Under the pieces are notes generated by a model, which saw nothing but the letters and a program-made list of their open reading frames with translations, made no database searches and was not told the DNA's origin. Made by a program: the position numbers and the translations under genes. A DNA stretch of 64,000 nucleotides from Hybos culiciformis (taxonomy: Eukaryota; Arthropoda; Insecta; Diptera; Hybotidae): the NCBI GenBank assembly GCA_964007475.1, contig OZ023273.1, positions 119,335,812 to 119,399,811 on the forward strand, read 5' to 3'. This document shows positions 32,902 to 47,300 of this stretch, in pieces (the stretch's first letter is position 1; each line of letters opens with the position of its first letter).

Positions 32902-33466
32902 TGGTGGGGTGTCACAACATCAACAGGACATAAAGTCAGTTGACTTTATGTCTCAATTTTTGAGACATAAAGTCAACTGACTTTATGTCTCATTCAAAAG
33001 GGACATAAAGTCAATTTTTTAAGGGACTTAAAGTCAGTTGATTTNNNNNNNNNNNNNNNNNNNNNNNNNNNNNNNNNNNNNNNNNNNNNNNNNNNNNNNN
33101 NNNNNNNNNNNNNNNNNNNNNNNNNNNNNNNNNNNNNNNNNNNNNNNNNNNNNNNNNNNNNNNNNNNNNNNNNNNNNNNNNNNNNNNNNNNNNNNNNNNN
33201 NNNNNNNNNNNNNNNNNNNNNNNNNNNNNNNNNNNNNNNNNNNNAGAAGACTAACCTTGGATTTGAAATTTAACAAAAAAATGAAAAAAAATGAAAAAAA
33301 AAATAAAAAAATCTGAATCAAAAAGTAAAAAAAAATTTGAGACATAAAGTCAGTTGACTTTATGTCCCTTTTGAATGAGACATAAAGTCAGTTGACTTTA
33401 TGTCTCAAAAATTGAGACATAAAGTCAACTGACTTTATGTCCTGTTGATGTTGTGACACCCCACCA
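32902..33466. mobile_element. Palindrome-rich element with 113-bp perfect TIRs and a 17-19-bp duplication
   Basis: The left TIR 32902-33014 and right TIR 33354-33466 are exact reverse complements, starting TGGTGGGGTGTCAC. Each carries a 26-bp near-perfect dyad made of GACATAAAGTC and GACTTTATGTC. Dyads are visible at 32927-32952, 32964-32989, 33341-33366, 33379-33404 and 33416-33441, plus degenerate halves near 33002-33044. A 200-N gap (33045-33244) hides the middle. A 17-19-bp duplication flanks the element. No known DNA-transposon superfamily that I recall makes a duplication this long, while target-primed retroposition can. Confidence 0.8.
33045..33244. other. Assembly gap (200 N)
   Basis: Exactly 200 N. 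The size suggests a placeholder, so the true length of the palindromic element is unknown. Confidence 0.95.
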
Positions 33467-33483
33467 TTTAATATTACTATGAG

Positions 33484-36400
33484 TACATTATGAATGTACT
33501 CACTATATAATATATGAAATTTGGAAATAAAAACTAGAAAATTTGGAAATTTTAATTGATTGAATTTTTTTTTTTTTTATTAAAATAATAATTTCATTTG
33601 TTTGGTAATGTTAAATAATAATGTTATATAGATTGACAAATATAATAATGGCAATCGTGAATTAGTTTCGAATCATTGAATTTTCTTATTTCTTATAAGT
33701 TCAATTAAAATTTTGTATGTAGCCAGTTAGGTTCAAAAACTAATTGAATTTTTTATATTAAGTCTTACACTAACTCTTATGATTATTTTTTAACTACTAC
33801 CTATATAAAAGCATTAATGCATTTAATTATTAAATATAAGGAGAAATAATTTTGCAGTAAAAGTGAACAAATTAAACAGATTTCCATTGATTAAAATGAA
33901 ATATTTGTATTTTTACAATCAACAAAAATGAAAGAAATTTTTGACCACCAAATGCACAAGAAATGGATAAAAAAAAAATTTGTGCAACATTGAATGCAAC
34001 ATGCAAAATGTTTTTCTTTTATTTTACTTATTTTTTTACATGTTTGTACATAAATACAAATATTCATCAGAGGAAGTATATTTTTTATTTATTTTTTTTT
34101 TTGTATTATGTTTAACCGGAATAGAAAAATGTAAACTTTTTTAGTTTACCGGTTTAATGAATTACCTATAGGAATTATATGGCTTAATGATTTTCCAATC
34201 ATATGCAGTTTTTTATTTTCTAGCTTTTTATTTTGTAATATTAGTATTAGGTATTATTAATGGGCATTATGGGAAGTTTGTTATGTGTAGAATTATTGTT
34301 CCAATTTTTTTGAAATTTTTTTTTAATTGGCATAAATTAAGTTAATGGAAAATTATTGCAAAAAGGTTTTTAAAAAAAAAAAAAAGAGTAAATCTTTTTA
34401 CTACTCCAATTATTCCTCTAAAATTTTAAACAGTTGAAGGTTTTTAATTTAAAATTTATATAAATAAAGTTGTTTGTTTTATCAAAAATTTTACTTCATC
34501 TGACTAAAATCCTTCTCTTAAAATAAGCTTTTATATATTTATTAAAATCCTTTAACCTTGACTGAAGATTTATTTAACATAAATTAAAAAATTATATAAT
34601 AATTTAATTTCTGTTAAATTTTATTGTGTCAATCATAAATAATTATATAATAAAAAAAAAAAAGGTTCGAAATATTTTTTAATCTGTTTATTATATTTAT
34701 AAGCAATGCAAAATTGTTCATTAATTTGTAAAAAAAACGGAACCATAGGATTTTACAATATAAACTTAAAATATATCTAGATACTAATATCAAAAATTCT
34801 AAACTATGAACGAGTTAAATTCACAGAATTATTTTTTGTCCAAGAGCTACATATTTTTAATATTTTTATTTCAAGGCATTATGTTTCACGGTAAAGTTTT
34901 CCTCCGACGTAAGTATTATTTTGTATGTTTTTGAAACTCACGTAATCACATCCATGTAATAATTAATCTTGAATATAATTTTAAATTTTCATACTTCTTA
35001 AATTTATCATGCTTATGTCATTGACTCATTGCCTTTTTAGTTCAAAAAATTTAAAATAAACTATAATGAAATAAAAAATAAATGCGATTTGAGAATTATG
35101 ACATAAAAAAGGACATTATTTTGAAACATCAAAATTTGATATTATAATTATTGTTTAATTAATAAAAAACTGAACTTTGCAAAACTGATTTGATTACTTT
35201 TGTTAGTAAGCAGTTCATATTTTGCACATTTTTAGGTTCCATGCATCCAACATTTAATGTATGGCAAAAGAAAAATACAAAAACTTATTAAAAAAAAAAA
35301 TTAACTTTCACTATTATTTTAAAATGCAAAATATAAAATGGACAATTTATTTCTTGTACAGTGGACGTAATTGTATATATTTACAAGAAGTGACCTTGAA
35401 AGCATCTGGAATTATAAAAAGAAATAAAATTTAAAGATTTGGTAATAAAAAAAATTCCATTAAAAAAAAAAAAAGAAAAATTTAATAATAATTTTTTTTT
35501 TTTTTTTTTTTTAATACTAATAATATTGTCCAAAATATATAGCATACATACAAAAATACATAAAAAATGAATGTGAAAATATTTTAAGCTATTTTTTTTT
35601 TTCCATAGAGTTGGAAATTTAAAGCCACATTACAAAAACATATGATTGTCAAATTTTTTTTTCTTTTTTTAAGTATAGTGCCAAAAAATAAAAATAAAAA
35701 ATAATAATAAATATTTTATGATAATTGGAATTGAAGAAAATACTGATTGGTTTATTTCTTTTTTTGGCAAAAAGTAAAAACCAATCAATTCAATAAATTT
35801 ATATCGTCGATTTTAAAATTTTAATTAATTTTAATGAGGAAATGCAATATTAATTTCTTTGGTTAGAAGGAAGGTTAAAATAATTTGCAAAATGATCTTG
35901 ACAAGTTTTTGTCGTACATACTATTTAAATTTGCACTCTGTTGAAATTGAAGGTTGAGTATGCTTTGAAAATGTTTAATGTTTTTCACATTTCGATCAGA
36001 ATTTATTTCATTTATTCTTAATTTTATAAAATAATAAAATTGTGCAATTTTTTTAAATTATAAGTGTACAATACTCGGTTTCAATTATATTGATGTCTGA
36101 AAGTAATAAAAATCAGCTTACATTACATAAAATAAAATAAAAATATCCCAAAAAATTATTTTATTCAAAAAGAATAACTAAAACAATTTAATACATAATA
36201 ATCTATGGATTTGTAAGTTTTAGGTTGCATTCAATATTTGGAGGAAACCAATTTACGATATTTATGCATTATTTTTATGTTCTCCCCTTAGTTTTTGCCG
36301 ATATAAAAAACGGAATTTTTATGTAAAAAAATTATAATTGGAATATGCCTGTCAAATAAAGGCTGCCTAATAGTAATTAAGTTTTAGTCCACTTTCTAAC

Positions 36401-39400
36401 ATAACTATGTTTACCATTATATAGTACAATAAGAATCATTCCCTTTTTTGATGATTTCTTCTTGAAAAACAAGTGATAAATGCTATACAAGAACACAAGA
36501 TATTCAAAATAATTGCACGTTATATAAAAAAAATCTGCAAAAAGATACACAGGTATTTTTATTAATCATGGTTAGCAGAAGCAGAAAGCTTATTTTTGTG
36601 GTGAAACAGGTGTAAAAGTTATGCACTTTCTGTAAAAATTCTGTTATATCTGTTTCTTTGAATGTGATTTTTGAACAATTTTGGGCTTGGTATTTAAAAA
36701 TTTTTCTCATGTTTTGGTCGCTTATTAATTGTATTTATTTACTTAGGTTTTCATGCTTACTATTTTAATACTTAGTACTTATACTTTACTATTTTACAAA
36801 GTTTACAAAGTATTCAATTTTATTTAAAATAATTGGCAACTTATTTTTTTTATTAGGTTTCCAAATTCTCTTTATCCTTTTTTTACATTTATCATGAAGG
36901 CTTTATTGAAGTTTTATTGCTAGATTTATAACACTTCCTTTCAATAATTTTTTGTATAATTTTCGATACGTAAAAGCTTAATAAGTTTTTTTCCTTAACA
37001 AACATAACTGACCTATAACATTTTTATTGTATTTCAGTCATTCTTTTTATAATTAAAATATTTTTTAACGATAGAATGCCTTAAATATGTTCATGTCTGG
37101 TAGATAAAAATCTTTCTCTTCTTTTTTTTTCCTGTAATAGTTTTACCATATAGTGGGTATTAATAATAATCATTTCGGGATAAAAAGAAATAGGATTTAC
37201 ATTCCATTAAAAAAAGGTTCATATATTGTTCAATATTATGTTGGACATTGTATATAAGAATTTATGAATTAAAAAAAAAAGGAATAAATTACAATTATTG
37301 ACTGAGAACAAACTTTAAAGTTTAAACTACATAAATATGTGTTAATTCAAGATATTTTAATAGAAGTTTTGCGGCTATGTGACTTTTTCTAATTTTATAA
37401 CTATAAGTTTATAATTTTGAAACATGTGTATGTGGGGACTTCACTAGGCCATGAAAAATGTTCAAAAATGCGAATGGTCATTGTATGTACATAATATCAA
37501 AAGTATATGTTTAAAAAAAAATTGTTTAAACAGTGTTTTTTTTAAGAATATCTTTTATTAGGTATATATATTTAAAGATAATTTTTTATATAAATAAAAA
37601 TTAAAAGAAAATAATTTTTGTTTTATTTTAATAAAAGTCAAAATGTAATAATTTTGAATTTCTAAATAAATGTTATTATTACAAACTATTCAACAATGTA
37701 TAGCCAAAGTAAACAAAAAAGAAGAAATACAATAATTAATTAATTTTTTTAAAATAATTAATTAATTTAATTATATCATAGATACAGTGGGAGATTATGT
37801 TTTCAAACGGCATGTGTGTTATACATAAACAATTTTACAAGAAAATTTCAACAATCTTATTAATTTGATGTTATTATTACTTCCCTTCAAGTTGAATTCA
37901 AAGAAACAAAAAAATTACACAGTCATCACAGTGTCAATTTAAATATGTAAAATTCTAATTTTTAAATTATGGCAACATATTTGTTTTAAATTTTTTGGAA
38001 ACAGAAGATTTTTCAAGCGTGTAATGCACATGTTTAACATTTTAACCTCTTCAATAGCATCATAAGAAAGTTCTATGAATGATGCTATTTGACTACATGC
38101 ATGTTATTTCTTTACACATTGCTTTTCCTAACATTTATATTCACCATTATTCTTTCTAATTCAGGTATTACTGATTTTTTTCTTAATTTAGAAAAAAAAA
38201 AATTACTTGTAAGTTAAGATGATGACTTATTTTCTTGTTATACTTAATGATATTTTAATTCAATACTTAACTATATGAGGAATTTTTGATAACACACAAG
38301 CTTTTAACAGTCCAACTATTCTAAAATGATATTAAACAATATTAAATCATCTTAAATTCTAAAATACAAAATATTTAAGTATACTATAGTATAGTAATGA
38401 AATATACATTTTATTACTTAAAACTAATCAAAATATATAATGTTACAATATATAGAGAGAGCATTTTAATTTCACTTTATTTCGAATACAATTTAAAAAA
38501 AATAATAAACTTTATTTAAATTCTAGTAAGTATGTTACTTGTTTGTATGTAAATATTCTTTTTTTTTTATTTATTATTTTTGATTGAAAAGCAGTTTTAT
38601 GTACTAAATTTGAGCAAAGTTTTTTTTTTGTTTTAAAAATGCAAAATTTAAATAAACGGCAGGTACAGCATTAACAAAAAATTAATTATGTATTTGTGGG
38701 CATATAATTCAGAATTATATTAAATTATTTATAATTTTGATATTGTCATATTAAAAGAGACCTATATAAAGAATATTCTTAAAACATTTAAATGTATGTA
38801 TATATTAAAAAATTGATTTAATTCTTTAGAACTCGAAGCATGAAATATAAGTTTTATAAAAGAACATTTTCGGTCTAACAAAGCTGCGATCTAAAAGAGT
38901 AGCCTCTTACACAATGCACTAACTAACTATACATGATTGGTTCTTATTTAATCAGCTCTATATATCTAAATACGAACTAAATGCTTTTCATGTAGTATGT
39001 ATTATGCCACTACTTTGTAAATATTTACGATTAATTGACCTAGATATTAAAATTACTACGGAATTAAAAGACTTAAAGTTGAGTTTTTTGCCAAAATATA
39101 ATAAAAACATGTATTACGAAATACTGATATTTTTCCTTCAAATTGGGCTTTCGTCAATTATACAGTATAATTTTTATTTTTATTTTTATTAGAACAAATA
39201 ATAAAATCAATTGAAATTAGTTTTCATACACAGTTTCATATTTGTCTTTAATTTTGAAAACAAAATTTTGTGAAAAACTTTAATAATTGAAACTCATAAT
39301 CTTTTTATAGTATTCTTAATGAATGGTATAACTTATTCGATATACAAATATTGTCAACATGGTAATTTGATTTTTGAAATTAGATTTCTAAAAAAATTAG

Positions 39401-41050
39401 ACATTTTTATGTTATGTATAGACTTACACCTATAGTCACAGTGTATTTCATATCATTAAATCCACTATTGTTGAAAATCGATTTTATGTTTCTTTTTATT
39501 TTTTCAAACTAAGAGATTAATACAAAACTGTGTTAAAAATATTTTGCTAAAAAACATATTTTTAATTTAAAAATCTATAGTAATAATTTGCTCAAAAAAT
39601 TTGCTATAGGCTAATTTTGTACACAAAATATTAATTTTCTAATTATTTTTATAAATAAACATTTCTTTGAAATTTATTGTGTAAAAAAGAAGCTCATTAC
39701 ATTTTACTTTATTTCTACATTTTATCCTGTTAATTAGTTTTATTTATTTATTTTTTACATTATAACATGCATAATTAAATTATCCACAACACATTTTTTT
39801 GGACGTATTGAACTGTTTTGGTTTTGATTACATTTATATAAAAAAAAAACGAATGTTAAAGACACCAATGATAGAACAGATCATTTCCGGAATCACGTAA
39901 AATTTTAGTACAGTAAGCAACTTCTTTTTTGGTAAAAATACCAAATATAAGATATTATAAACTTCTAAAATGAAATGGTTTTTAACGTAATCATCATAAA
40001 TTTTTTGCATTCATATCTTAGAAAATGAAATCTTGAGATTTATCAAGCATAAACCTTGAAATTCTATACCAAAAAAAAATTTCTGCTGAACAAAATCAAT
40101 TTATAAAGCGTTCCATCATTAGTTTGTTTTACATCGTTTATGAAAAAATGTTTTACGATAATTATTTATAACATTAAAATATTTATTTTCATATTTTGAT
40201 ATAAATATATGTAATTCTATTATAGTATAGTTTTATGTTATGATGATCAGTAATTAAGAAGTATTGTAGCACAACTTAATGTTATCCAAAATGTTCGCAA
40301 TATCGCTTTAAAAAATATACTCAAGACTATTTATATTTTAGTTGATTTATAGTAAAAATTATTATCTGCATTATCTGAAGTCTACAACACTATTATATAG
40401 GCAAAATTTTGGATTTTAAAAGATAATAGTAAATTTTCTTACTAATTTTTGAATTCCATAAAATTAAAAAATAAAATTGGTTTATTCAAAAAGAATCTTA
40501 GTTGCAATATTTTTACTTGATTAACATATATTTCAGTTATTAGAAAGCATAATTGTTAATGTAAATGTTAATAATAAATTTCTGAAGTTTAATATAAAAG
40601 ACATAATATCATAACATAATAACTAATGTCGCAATTTTTCAAAATATGAGCAATTTATTTTTTCAATTTTTTAATCGCGTTTGCGCCTAATATATAAACA
40701 TTTAAATATTAAGTAAATATATAGGTATATATTTATAAATTTTTGTTTGATAACGAATTCAAAAATTTGTTTAAATTTTACATTACAAGTTGGTGAAAAA
40801 TTACTTATTTTTTATTCTATGTATGATACTACTTAGTTAGTTAAAAATATTAATAAATTATGATGATTTTGAATCATTCATGGACGGCCATTGCCTTTTT
40901 ATAACAGCAAAATGTGTCATTTGAAAAGTATTAGTTTGAGGGCAACGTCTTTCAACCTGGAATTAAAAGAAAACAAATTTTGTGTTTTATTCGGTTTCGT
41001 TTCAAAACATTATGTGCTGCTGACATTTTTTTTGCCAAATGTTAACTTAC
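33484..41050. other. AT-rich DNA, no confident gene
   Basis: Long A/T-rich stretch with many homopolymer runs. Short frames (for example minus-strand 36504-36710 and plus-strand 39004-39192) have chance-like composition. If the minus-strand gene fragment at 41051-41326 is real, its next exon should lie here, but I could not identify it. Confidence 0.45.
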
Positions 41051-41326
41051 AAATCCAGTCAAACAGTATCCCATGTTATAATCTTCTGACGTTATATTTG
41101 AATTTAAATATAATTTAAAATCATTGTCTCGAGATTTCTTTTTAAACGTTCCTAAAACCAGTAATGATCCCTTTTCTAAACATATCATTTTAGCTTTTGT
41201 TTTATGCCTCTGTGATCCGCTAAATTCTTCAATTTTGCAGCGATTTGGTTGCCACCAACATGGTGTGATCGTCCAGTAACTGGAAGCAGCACTGCGAGCC
41301 CAACTTTCTTCAGGATAAAGCAAAAT
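41051..41326 (-). CDS. Putative internal exon, unknown protein (exon B)
   Basis: A 92-codon frame in phase 0, bounded by ATTACAG on the 5' side and GTAAGT on the 3' side, the strongest splice pair outside the lipase. Its composition is balanced and unlike chance frames here. It includes [20 protein letters not shown], a [16 protein letters not shown] stretch and [12 protein letters not shown], with four Cys, so a secreted or extracellular fold is possible. I do not recognise the family. It joins in phase with the frame at 50284-50559, 9 kb upstream on the same strand. Confidence 0.5.
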
Positions 41327-44300
41327 CTGTAATTATATGAAAAAAAAACTTTTTAATATAATCATAAAATATGATATTGTGAACTTGTGGATATTCGATT
41401 TTTTTTTTCTCAGACTGGAAACAAGGAATTCAAGTATGAAATACAAATTAAGTTGAAATGTGCTTCATTATCAGAATACTGAAAATAAATTGCCACACTT
41501 TATACTCAACGCATTATACATACATTATTTAATGTCCGAGTTATGTTATAAATTTGTAAATATAGAAAAACAGTCATCACGAAAAGGATTCATACTAGAA
41601 AAGAATTTCTTAAATACATAATGCAAGTAAATATTTTTATATTAACAATAAGAGGAAAGAATAAACATACTTAACAGTTAAGAACACAATAATTGTGTTG
41701 ACAGTACTAATTACTGTCATTAACAATTACATACTGACATGATAATGAAAATTCTATTTTCAATACATCTAAATAGAAAATCCTAAATGAAATCTTATTG
41801 AATCTCAAAGGAATTATTTAAAATTATTTTTCTTTGCCATTAAAAAAAAAAATATGAATACTTCATTTACATAAATAATGTTTGCTCTTTTTTCTTTTCT
41901 TATACATAAATTACTGAAAATATTTTAATTTAATTCAATTTTATTCTTTTAAATGAGCTTAATTATATAAAGTGCGTAATATATTTTATTTTATTATGAA
42001 ACAAATATTTTTGTATTTTTATATGTTTTTTTTTTTTTTTCAATATAAATAAACTTGTTCAGATAAACTTGTGGTGTTATTTTATTTATTTATGTAGGTT
42101 TGAAAATGTTTTTATGTTTCATTATTCAATTTCCTTCCGCACAGTATGAATTGGTTTTATGTTATTATGACAAATATTTGCCGCAAATATTAGTTTCATT
42201 TCAAATAAATCGAAAATAAGTTTTAAATTAGATATAAATTGGATTTTAAATTAAAGCAATTTTAAATGAACATTGAAAACATTGAAATGTAGATTCTTTA
42301 GTAGAGTGTACGGTGTACAATTGAAGAGATTCTGTACAAGTATTTCTAGATTCTGTACTACAAATTTTACAAACCATCTTCAAATATGCAGATAATATCA
42401 AAAACTATAATATGTTAATTTGTACCTGTCTCGACGCCTTACTTAAGTTAAAAAACACAATTTAACTACGATATGACAGTTTTCTACAATTTAATGAAAA
42501 AATTAAGCTAAGAAAATTCTGTATTTGAAAATTCTATGTGTAATGAAAGCACACATATTTATTATTTATATATACGAGTATCTATAACTTTTTTTTTGTT
42601 ACTTAAAGAAAAAAATAATTAATTCAAAGTGAGAAAAAAAAAAGAAAAGAAAATATAAAACAAAAATCTCTTCATTAATTTATTTAAAACCTGCTAAAAT
42701 TAAATGAAGTTTTTTTTTTTTTCAAAAAATAATGATTGCTATAAAAAAGCTAAATCTCTTTTATTCAAAACAAAAAACAAAACAAAAATAAAATTCATTC
42801 TCATATTGTGTACACATGTACATACCATGAAATTAATTTCATAATCCAATTTTAATTGTTGGATGAAAATTTTTTTTTGCAAAACATTCTCTTCCCCCAT
42901 TAGATTTTCATTTATTTTTTCGTATACAGCGGGCGCGTATACGAAAAATCGTAATAAATTATCTACTAAGGAAAATTATGTGTATATACAAAACAGAGTT
43001 TTCAGAGAGCACATTTTAACATTGGCTGTTAGCCTTGTGATTGCATTTTGAATTTATAGATTAAAATTTAAAAAAAAAATTGTCAAATACGAAGCACTGA
43101 CTTTAACTTGCCATTCTTATTTATTTTAATTTATTTTGTATTAAATTGCAATGTATGTAGACATACAGTTGTACAATGTTCAATTGAAATTACATTACGT
43201 TAATAAATTCTAAAATTTGTGAACAATTTTATTCCGATATATTTCACACTTATTACAATATTAGTTCATAATCAGTGTACATTATTATAGAAACTACTTT
43301 CAGATCATTTGCCAAAATTTTCTTATAAAATGTGTACCATTTATCGATGGTACGTAATAATATTTCGAATATAAATTTAAGTATTGTTTCGTTTATTTGG
43401 TAAAGAAAACAGATGATAGTTAATTAAGATTTTTTTTTTGAATTTAACCTAACATAATTATTTAATTATCACTGAATTTTATTTATACGTAATAAATATC
43501 TGTTTATTTCATATTTTCAACTATATACTAAGGAGTTGAGAGCAATATATATATAAATTCCCAGAACTAAGCATTATTTTACAATTTACTTATCATCGTC
43601 GTTTATATAAAATCTGTCTGACTCATCTTTATTTTGCTTCTGGCATTTTCATTTTATTTGATAAATGAATATCTATGTTGTATATAGTATACATAGATTT
43701 TTTTTTTTTTTTTACAAAAAACTTAGAAAACAAAAACATCAAAATCATCAATTTTATAACCCATTATTTGAAGTATTTTCAAATAAGAAAGGATGATGTA
43801 GTTATACAATAAGCCCATTTCAATGTGTTTAAGCAGCTGTATTGAAGATGTGGGAAAGTATGCAATAATAGTTTCTAGTTTGAACAAAATATTTGTTGAA
43901 ATTAAAATTAATTTATAAATGAAAAACTAATAGAAACTAAATAAATTTTTTCAACATTATAAAAATCTATATTGTGCTAAACTTGTACAAGTTCATTAAG
44001 ACTAGTTTCATTAAGCTTCTTCGGTATATACTTTAAAACCCCTGGACACAGAAGACTTTTGCATGTTACTGTTTGGATAGTATCGAAAGACGAGAGAATT
44101 TGAAGATTATTGATTACCAAGAGTTTCCCTTTATCGGCCTTTATCTAGCCAACTTTTTCAAAATTCAACACAATTTGTAGCTAAAATTTTTTTATAGTTT
44201 CAGTATAATAAATAGATTGCATTTAGGGAAGGATCTTAGGATTTTTTATATCAGAGACCTTGAAGTTGATTGCTACGAAACAAAGTCTACGAAAAACGAA

Positions 44301-47300
44301 GAATCTATATAAAAACATTTCAATAAAATAATAAAAAAATGAAAATAAACCAGGCTTTAGCTGGCTCGGACTGCTAGTAATCAATAAATAAGTGTGAGAG
44401 AATGAGGGGAAAACAGTACTTAATTTTATTGTTCGAACCCTAAAGCAAAATGTTTAATAGCATCTACTTTACTTATCCAATTCGGAATCTAAGAATGAGT
44501 TATATACCCAAGGGTTATATTAATATATAATAAAGTTTTCTCTCTAATCAATTGGTTGGGATGTGTGAGATTTTATTTGTATATATTTTTCTGGCAACCT
44601 GCCATCAAAATATATACATTTAAGAATATTGGCAAAATATAGTCCTGAAAGCTTTCCCAAAAAAAAACAAAATAAAATAAAATATTTACCTCATGAAAAG
44701 AACTTAAAATAATGTTCATTTTGTTCTAGTTTCGTTTAGTAGTAACCAGAAACCACAACGTATAAGTTTTTTTGTTTTGTTAATTATGTTATATAATTTG
44801 ATATTTGATAAAATACTTCTTTATTATAAACAAAGCCTAATCATTGCAGAGACGAATTAAAATATACCTACATTTAATAAATACAAATAACAATGCAAAA
44901 TAGATATAGTTAAAACAATTTCAGATTAATAATATTAATTAATAATCCACAATGTAAAACGAAGTTCCGTGTGCAGTTTAAACAAATCCTGACATTTGAC
45001 ATTTTTTACGATTATTCATTTATTTACTTTACTTGAAGAAGTATATCGAAATACTTAAATATAATCGTTTTGACTTGCACAAAGTCATTGCGCATACTTC
45101 TGACAGATTCTCGCATTAATTTAGCCTACTTTTGATACTAGTGCTTGAGTGTCAACTGGTGAAATACACCAGGAGGAAATACAAGCTGGCACTGTGATTA
45201 AATTAAATAAAATGTCAAGGGTCGAACTATGATCAAAAATAATCCACTCATTTCAAAATGAATTATATACAATTTCCACCAAAAAAAAAGTATCAAATAA
45301 ACATCCAGAATAACTATATATAACTCGTAACTCTGTAAATGGTATTTGTAACAATTTCAATTTCACATGCATAGATGTAGAACAGTGTATGGAAATAATC
45401 AGGACGTTGAATGAAATATAAGGGAGTAGAATGCAGGTGTTTATTAATAAAATATTAAAATGCTATAAGGCGAAATCAGAATTTATATGTAAATATTTAT
45501 TTGTTCTAATATTTGTTAAAATTTGTGTGTCATTATAAAATTATTTAAATTTTCTATTGACTGTTCTGTAGATTCAGCTGAGGTCTTAAAGCTAAATCAT
45601 TATCATATTATTTAGTATCTGTTTAACCTCAGTTTCAAGAGTTAAAAAAAAGTTCATGTTGTAAAATAAAGTAAAGAAGTGAAACAAAAATTAGAATATA
45701 TAGATAATAATAATAATTAACATGTAGTGACTTTTGGAAGTGATTAGAAGAGAAAGTAGTTGTGCTTTATGTTGATCTTTCAACAATTAAAATAAGTACA
45801 TATAAATAAAATTTGTATAATAAACATTTAGATGGACATTTAAATGGAAAATGATTTTACTAATGTTCAAAAAGTTTACAACTCAACTTAAAATTACATA
45901 CAGTTGAAAGAATATTTACTACTCCTTGAAACGACCTACAAAAAAAGGGTATACAATATAATATATAACATATATAATCTGAGATAAGCTAGGCTGTTAT
46001 GTTAAAAAAGAAATAAGTGAAAAGGATAATATGTTTTTAGTTTCAGATATTGAAAAATATATATGTATGTATAGTGAAAAAAAATTCATCAATGGATAAT
46101 AGTTTAATATAATATATAAGTGATAAACTAGTTAATAGTGAATGAATATATTTATTTATGAGGTCAATGAATATTGAATTATTTGCATCAAAGGAGGATT
46201 ATAGAGTTATTTTTATATTAGTGTTACGTTCAAAATTAACTGCAATAAAATAGGTTTAAAGAATAAACAAATTTAATATAGGTAGGCGAGCAAGGTTTCA
46301 ATATTTTGTCATTTTAAAGTTAAGGGTTGGTGAAGAAATTTCTTTATCAATGGAATCAAGAATACGTAGGTACTAGAAAATATTTACTCATTTAAAAAGA
46401 GGCGTATATACCTAATTCTTATAATTTCATTAATTTTTTGTATATGTGAGGTATGTAATTATATTAACTTTATATTATATAACTTATATATTACGTTATA
46501 TTCTAAATTATAATTATTATGTTCATTCACCTGCCTGAGGATGAGTAGAGTAACTAGTGAGTGAAAGCGATGCAATAAATATTCATAGAAAAGAAGAAAA
46601 GTTATCGATCTTTCTAATTATATTTTAAAACTTTCGAAGCAACATTAATTTTATTAGTCTATGTCTTTATATAAACCTTTTTCTATTTATAGTTTTGAAT
46701 AAAAGATAAAGATAATAATAATGCGACAAAGTGCACAGGAATATAAAATGTACCATGTGTGTATAGTGATTAAGTGTGGACTTGTTGTGAGTTCACTTCA
46801 TATATATACTATAAAATAATTATCGATAGATATATTTATTGTAACATAACTATGTTCTTGTTCATTTATTCATGCATATAAATATTATAATGTTTCCTAT
46901 GTTTTTAAAAATAGTTTACAAAAATTTTAGTGTGCGTTAAATTACTTTAAAGTTCGAAGGTCTATTTAAAATAAAGACCCTATTTGAGAAATCAAGATTG
47001 CACGTAACGAACCTCAAGAAGGCGTAGGAGAAGCGGGATATACGCTTGTTTGAAGCCGTGTCCTACTTTGGTAACCTTGATGGTGTACATCGGAGGAGGT
47101 AGTGAACATAATTTAGATACATAAACACATATTTTTCTTTTTTTTAGTGTAATTTTCAACAACTATTGTTATTTATCGTTCTAGCGTTCTAGCGTTCTAT
47201 GAACTATGATGGGAGAGAATAATGTTTTCCTATATTTCTACCAGAAATTTGTATTCCATCTCATAATCTCCTTCAATATATTTAATATATTTTATTTATG

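Noticed and set aside
33034..33345. Frames spanning the first N gap on both strands, and one at 60118-60384
   Set aside because: They are mostly runs of unknown residues across assembly gaps.
45127..45200. GC-richer patch with open frames on both strands
   Set aside because: No acceptor/donor pair gives a multiple-of-three exon compatible with exons A and B, and no family is recognised.
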